A stretch of DNA of 64,000 nt from Sphagnum compactum (Eukaryota > Bryophyta > Sphagnopsida > Sphagnales). Shown here piece after piece: positions 59,433 to 64,000 of the stretch. Where the stretch lies: assembly GCA_965153455.1 (NCBI GenBank), contig OZ234503.1:6726157-6790156 (forward strand). Direction: 5' to 3'. Position numbers and translations under genes: made by a program. The notes below the pieces were generated by a model. It did no database searches and was not told where the DNA came from. It worked only from the letters and a program-made list of their open reading frames with translations. How positions within the stretch are numbered: the first letter of the stretch is position 1; the number at the start of each line of letters is the position of its first letter.

Positions 59433-62400
59433 ATGGATTTGCAGAATCAGCTGGCATGTTTCCGCATGGCATAGCTCAAAGATGTGCTCAGCTGCCTGGA
59501 TCTCTCCAAGCACGGCAGGAAACAGGTTTGTCCCCATCCCCATTTCAAACTATCTTGCTAACTGATGCAAGGTTCCAATTTTGCCTATATTTTGCCAAAA
59601 TTCAAGTTGCTGTCACAAGCATTTCTCATTGCTTGAAGTGGATACTTGTTGTTTTATGTTGCTGAAAAGCAGGACAGTGCATTTGTGAATTGGCCAAAGC
59701 AAGCGTTTGTTATCATCTTGCTCTGCTTTATAAATGAAGTTTATGTGGGTCCCAATCCTTTCAGATGTTTGCCGGCTCAAAGATCAGCCACTAAATTCAT
59801 CCGTGGATAAAGAATGAGGACAAGTTAGGTCTATGGAGTGTTTCCATGGCTTCAGGGTAGCAAATGCTTCAGTTTTATCTTCTTGGCTAGATGTCCTGTT
59901 AGATAACTTGTTCCTCATGTTGGATCGGTCAGTTTTTGACCAGTCAATTGGTATCATAGTGCATTCTAATCTGATCTAATTACTCTCTTCTATTATGAAT
60001 TGTTTTGGATAGTCCTATAAAGTCTAGTTCCTGCCCGGTTCTCTTTATAATGTATTCTTAGTAAGGAGGTTTGTGGAGGATATGTTAGTTTCTGATATTC
60101 CTTATTTCTCCATCTTCCATGTATGTAGAGAATCACTTTGTTGGTGATGACATATACCCTGAAGCTTATTTTTACCTCTAGTAGCTGTGCTTGCAATTTC
60201 TTGGATATAGAAATATCTCAAGATTCCAATACATAAGCAATGATATTTTTTGAAATGAGTTCACAGCAAGAATATGCAGATAATATCTTGATTGGTATGC
60301 CTACTGTGGCTTCCAATATTTCAGACCTGCCAAATATGGGCCAGTCAATAGGCAGTTGTGTTATTAAGGATTTGCAGCTCCAAAGACATTTTCTAGCTCA
60401 AATGGTGAGCTTGATTGATCTGCTGACATGTAATGGTTTATGCTTCAAATTTTCTTGTAATATCAGTCCAGAGGTTTGCTTAAAAGTCAAAGATTTCTGT
60501 TTCATGTTTCCACCTTTGGAAACCTCAAAATGATTATTTTAAGGGCTTCTAAATACTAGAGTAGTTTTTCATAGCACACTTTATCCTTTAATTATCTTGC
60601 TCTCGGTTCTCCATCTTATTTTTCTCTCTTTTCTTCTCTTTCCTTGTATGATTTTTTCCTTTTCCTTTTCTTTCTCTCTTTCTTCTTGCATTTTTTGGTC
60701 TTCTCCTTCGCTTTTATTGAGGTTTTGTTGGGCTAGCCAGCATCATGGCCGAGTTTTTGCTCCATCCCTCCCAGTTATTGTGACAGAAACTCAGTATGTT
60801 ATTTTTTGACATTGATATCCACAGCCAGGAGCTGATGAAGTCAGTAGGGTTGTTATGGTAGGTGTTCAATACAAATACATGTTGCTGTTGGAGGTCTCTG
60901 AACATGTGTATGACTGATGCTGTTGTCCAAAGCACTCCATAGCTTTGGTTTTGCTCTCTTTTCTCTGAAGGGTTGTTTTTCCTCTTTTTCATGCTTGCTC
61001 ATCAGTTGCAGTTATGTTAGATCTGAGAACTGACAACGTTATTCTGGGGTCACCTCTCAATTCCATTTAGGTTCACTTAAATTGTAAGTAATGAGAAATC
61101 CTCATTACTTATGAAGATCTTTGTACCATTTGCCAGGTAACATTCCTATTTTGGTTGCATGTGGTAGTAGATGATCATCTTATGATTGTCTCTTGTCAGG
61201 TCATCTAGCAATTCTATTAAAGTTGACTGAAATCATAAGTGAGGTGAAATTTCTCAGCACTTTTGAAGATATCATCTTATGATTGCATATGCTGAACCTA
61301 TTGGGTCACTATCATGAAGCAGCATACTCTTGGGAAAGTTCATCAAGGTGGAAACAGCAGCTCTTGAATCCATTGACTGCATGGTAGGAAACTTTAGCTT
61401 TCAGTTATAAGGGTCATCACAAGAACTTCCTTAGGTATGAGTTTCCTTGCTGCTGTCCCTTATTTGTCAATTAGGAATTTGACAGTCCATAAATTAGTAG
61501 CAGCAATGAAGAAGCCTGTACACTTGCTTTTGGGCTTATCACTTTTGCAATGGCAAGTCCTTTAGTTTGTGCAACCTTGAGGCAGTTGAAGGTGGATCAT
61601 GAGCCATGGACTGAAGCTACATACTGCATGCTTCTTTCCCTTTTGCATGGTTTTGCAGTATATTGTGTGCAGATCTTCTGATGCTTATGAGTGCTGTTCT
61701 GTACAAGCAGATACTAATGGACAAGATCATGGGAGTATTGGTGCCTGAAGAAACTTTGCCATCTAAAATAAAAGGTGTGTTCCATGGTTTAGGTGAAAGT
61801 CTGAAATGGGATTATAATGAAGGAAGATGTTTACACCTCCTACAATGGTCAATTCATGAGTTTGGAGAGACAGTTGTGGCCTTGCTATGTTCATTTTCTG
61901 CTATGTGGCCCAGCAGGCATGATATATACTAGGTCATGGCTCCGAAGAGTAAGTTGTGAAAATGGAGACCAGTCTATTGTCACAACATGCTCACAACAAT
62001 TTAATCATAGTTCATAAGGAATGTTTCTTAGACAGATCAATATGACTTCAAGAGTTAATAACAAGTGATCTCTGGCAGTTGCACCAACTAACTAGTGATA
62101 CCTTGTGATAAGCAGGTTCAAAGATGCCAAAGAATATGTTCTCCATGGAGAATGCTGCAAATGTAATTGATGACATATACAGGTTTTTATTTCCTTCCTC
62201 CTCTTTTTAGGATTCTGCATGTAGCCAGCACAGGGCCCAAGACTGAAACATTGCTTTCAGATTAGGTGTCACTGATATGGGATGAAGTTATACTGAGCTG
62301 TCTGTAAAGGATGATGACCACATGGAATGCCAGGGAATGCACTTGAATGACGGGCTTGATATCAGCATGGGTATTACTTGCTACTGGCATTTGGTGGTAA

Positions 62401-64000
62401 CTGTATTGTGGTCGTGAAATGAATAATGGCAGGAAGCTACACAGTACGGGTGCCCTAGATTTGGCATCCACAGGAAGGAACAGAGTTATTGCAGGCAGAT
62501 CCAGTAGCATGGTTCAGTCAGATGAGCAAGAGGAGGTCCTTGTTGGGGATGAGGCCAATACACGCTGCCCTTGTGGCAATTTTGTTGACATGGGAACCAT
62601 GATCCAGGTCACTTGCTATTGTCCTTGGTTTTGTTTTGGGCTTCCATGGGAGGGTGGTACTTGATAATTTAGCCTAGTTTCAACTGTGATGGCTTCTAGA
62701 TATGCTTCTGTGTTTGGAAGTAATATTGAGAGTTTGTGACATGGGGAAGAACCACCGTATTAAAGACTACCTGAACATGATCTAACTTTTATCAATGACA
62801 CCCTGAACAGTGTGACGATGACAAATGTGGAGTGTGGCAACATTTGAACTGTGTTCTACCTTCAGATGGCTTCTCTGAAGGATGTGAACCTGAAATCCCT
62901 CCCTCCTTCTACTGCGAGCTTTGCCGCATTGCACGCTGTGACCCGTAGGAGCCTATACTGAATTCTGCTTGCACTGTTATAAGGTGGATTGAAATTGGAA
63001 TCAACATAGTTCTCAGGCGGTGTCGTGGCCATGGTGTAATATCTTGCTGTTTATGGATGGCACTCTTTTTGGGTTGATGTTTCACATCATTGGTGCTCAT
63101 GTGTGTTCCCGATGAAAACATTTGTGGAGTAGTGTGACATACTATTAGACAGGTCCAGGGGAGAGGAAGTATAAAGTTAGTGTCTTATATAACTTATTAC
63201 ATTTGTGTTTTTGCAACAGCTTCTGTGTATCACTATCGCATCCCCTTCTTCCAACTAAGCCAATTGTGTCTTCTTCAATGGTGGAGAGGTATGTGGATTT
63301 CTTTCTCTATTGAGTCTGTGCAGTAGTTGGAAGTCCTACACACATGGATTGCCTTCCATAGCTCATAGGCCAAGGTTGTAGAAGCATGTATCAGAGAGTG
63401 AGTCATTGCCAAGGTTGCAGTTGAATATGTATTGTTAGTGATACTAAGGTGTCTCTTTGATAGTCAACCTCACCATCCAGATTATTCCGGGCTGTATGGT
63501 GCTCAATGTGGAAGATCTTAAATGTGTGGGAGTTATTTGTCCCATGTACGTTAGCAACCCATAAGAGTGATGTTGTGGTCACTTATCTTTTGTATCTGCA
63601 TTTCAATGTCTGATCAGAAGCTGGCTGGTTATTGTTGAGTGCAGCTCAAATCCATTGCAAACTGTGGAGAAGACATTCACACTATCATGTGCAGATTGGG
63701 ACTTGCTTCACAAACAAAATCATGACCTACAGGTCAAAGCAGTACCTGGAGACTTTTTGGCTAGCTGTAGTGTCTCATGGTCTTCCCTTAGTGTGCTGAA
63801 CTAGTATTTTCCTTCCATGGGTGAATTAGTTATACTAGTGAGAAGTGGTTGAAACTTCCCTTTGGTTTAGACTTCACTACACCTAGCCTTTAGACTTGCA
63901 GGGCAAGGAATATGAAAATTTGTGCATAATGATAGCAGAAAGGAGGTGGGCAGACATACCTTATCTGGTATTGATAGACATTGAGATGGTCTGCAGGTTT
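59433..64000 (+). CDS. SIZ1: SIZ1-type SUMO E3 ligase, 5' part; in-frame TAG in SAP exon (possible pseudogene)
   Basis: Coding exons: 59425-59525 (ATG at 59433), 61711-61774, 62116-62182, 62433-62607, 62811-62944, 63220-63288, 63645-63732, and probably 63997 onward; all GT-AG with agreeing phases. Exons 1-2 give a SAP domain (LACFRMA-stop-LKDVLSCLDLSKHGRKQ|ILMDKIM), with TAG at 59472-59474 where the family has Glu. Then NVIDDIYR|KLHSTGALDLAS, and a complete C4HC3 PHD finger (CPCG, MIQ|CDDDKC, WQHLNC, FYCELC). The PINIT region starts DP|FCVSLSHPLLP and NPLQTVEKTFTLS. The usual FW is FC here. The SP-RING lies beyond the window. SIZ1 attaches SUMO to nuclear proteins in stress, phosphate and flowering control. 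The 2.2-kb intron 59526-61710 hosts a retroelement relic. Translation would stop after 13 codons unless it starts downstream; a recent pseudogene, a sequencing error, or an unannotated splice form are all possible. Confidence 0.82.
60190..60930 (+). mobile_element. Decayed reverse-transcriptase element, copy 2 (in SIZ1-like intron)
   Basis: Colinear with copy 1 at 46505-47225: CNFLDIEIS, then IFFEMSSQQEYADNILIGMP and TVASNIS, then QMVSLIDLLTCNG (60190-60460), then a long T-rich tract (60597-60715), then AGCCAGCATCATGGCCGAG, CAGAAACTCAG and GAGCTGATGAAGTCAGT (60733-60845). It is more diverged than copy 1. It sits wholly within the first long coding intron of the SIZ1-like gene, in the sense orientation. 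Confidence 0.6.

Noticed and set aside
63480-63560. Possible PINIT exon (CMVLN text after an AG) in the SIZ1-like gene
   Set aside because: It lies before the NPLQTVEKTF exon, the wrong order for the family; the following family segment (VWC) more likely starts at 63997.
1-64000. CRISPR arrays, bacterial operons, riboswitches, organellar inserts
   Set aside because: None seen; gene structure, introns and repeats are those of a plant nuclear genome, and the tandem repeats have no spacer structure.

Overview
The window reads as nuclear DNA of a land plant. The signs are GT-AG introns, a plant-type nuclear tRNA-Leu, a plant glycine-rich RNA-binding protein, plant-type COM1, UTP5 and SIZ1 homologues, TTTAGGG-type repeats, and long AT-rich spacers full of decayed transposons. 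Low gene density, a copia remnant, hAT-like relics and a reverse-transcriptase family that I associate with seed-free plants make a fern or similar seed-free plant my best guess. This is inference only; no marker in the window settles the lineage.

Layout. 1-13 kb: spacer with an inverted repeat at the left edge, a tRNA-derived SINE (4.3 kb), tRNA-Leu(UAG) (4.9 kb), and a rotted hAT-like transposase (6.8-8.3 kb). 13.6-14.15 kb (-): an intronless glycine-rich RNA-binding protein. 15-18 kb: three tandem-repeat systems. 18-27 kb: AT-rich spacer with a second hAT-like relic, a dispersed repeat, and a near-perfect 108-bp hairpin at 26.9 kb. 27.6-29.2 kb (-): a four-exon RING-CH membrane E3 ligase. 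29-37 kb: spacer with an internally deleted copia remnant and a telomere-motif palindrome. 37.8-39.7 kb (+): COM1/SAE2/CtIP homologue. 42.2-45.2 kb (-): six-exon UTP5/WDR43 homologue with telo-boxes upstream. 45.8-47.2 kb: a decayed reverse-transcriptase element. 49-53 kb: extremely AT-rich DNA with a minisatellite. 53.0-55.7 kb: two adjacent non-autonomous elements sharing both ends, the larger carrying spliced-gene fragments (ABC1-type kinase exons and an adenylate-kinase P-loop exon). 58.2-64 kb (+): the 5' part of a SIZ1-type SUMO E3 ligase, running off the right edge, with an in-frame TAG in its SAP exon and a second copy of the reverse-transcriptase element in its long intron.

The genes are unrelated housekeeping or regulatory loci (RNA binding, ubiquitin ligation, DNA-break resection, ribosome biogenesis, SUMO ligation) and do not form a cluster or pathway. 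The unusual material is in the repeats: the gene-fragment-carrying element, the young hairpin, the tandem arrays, and the possible recent nonsense mutation in the SIZ1-like gene. Splice models were built by hand from exon frames and GT-AG sites; all phases given were checked to be consistent.
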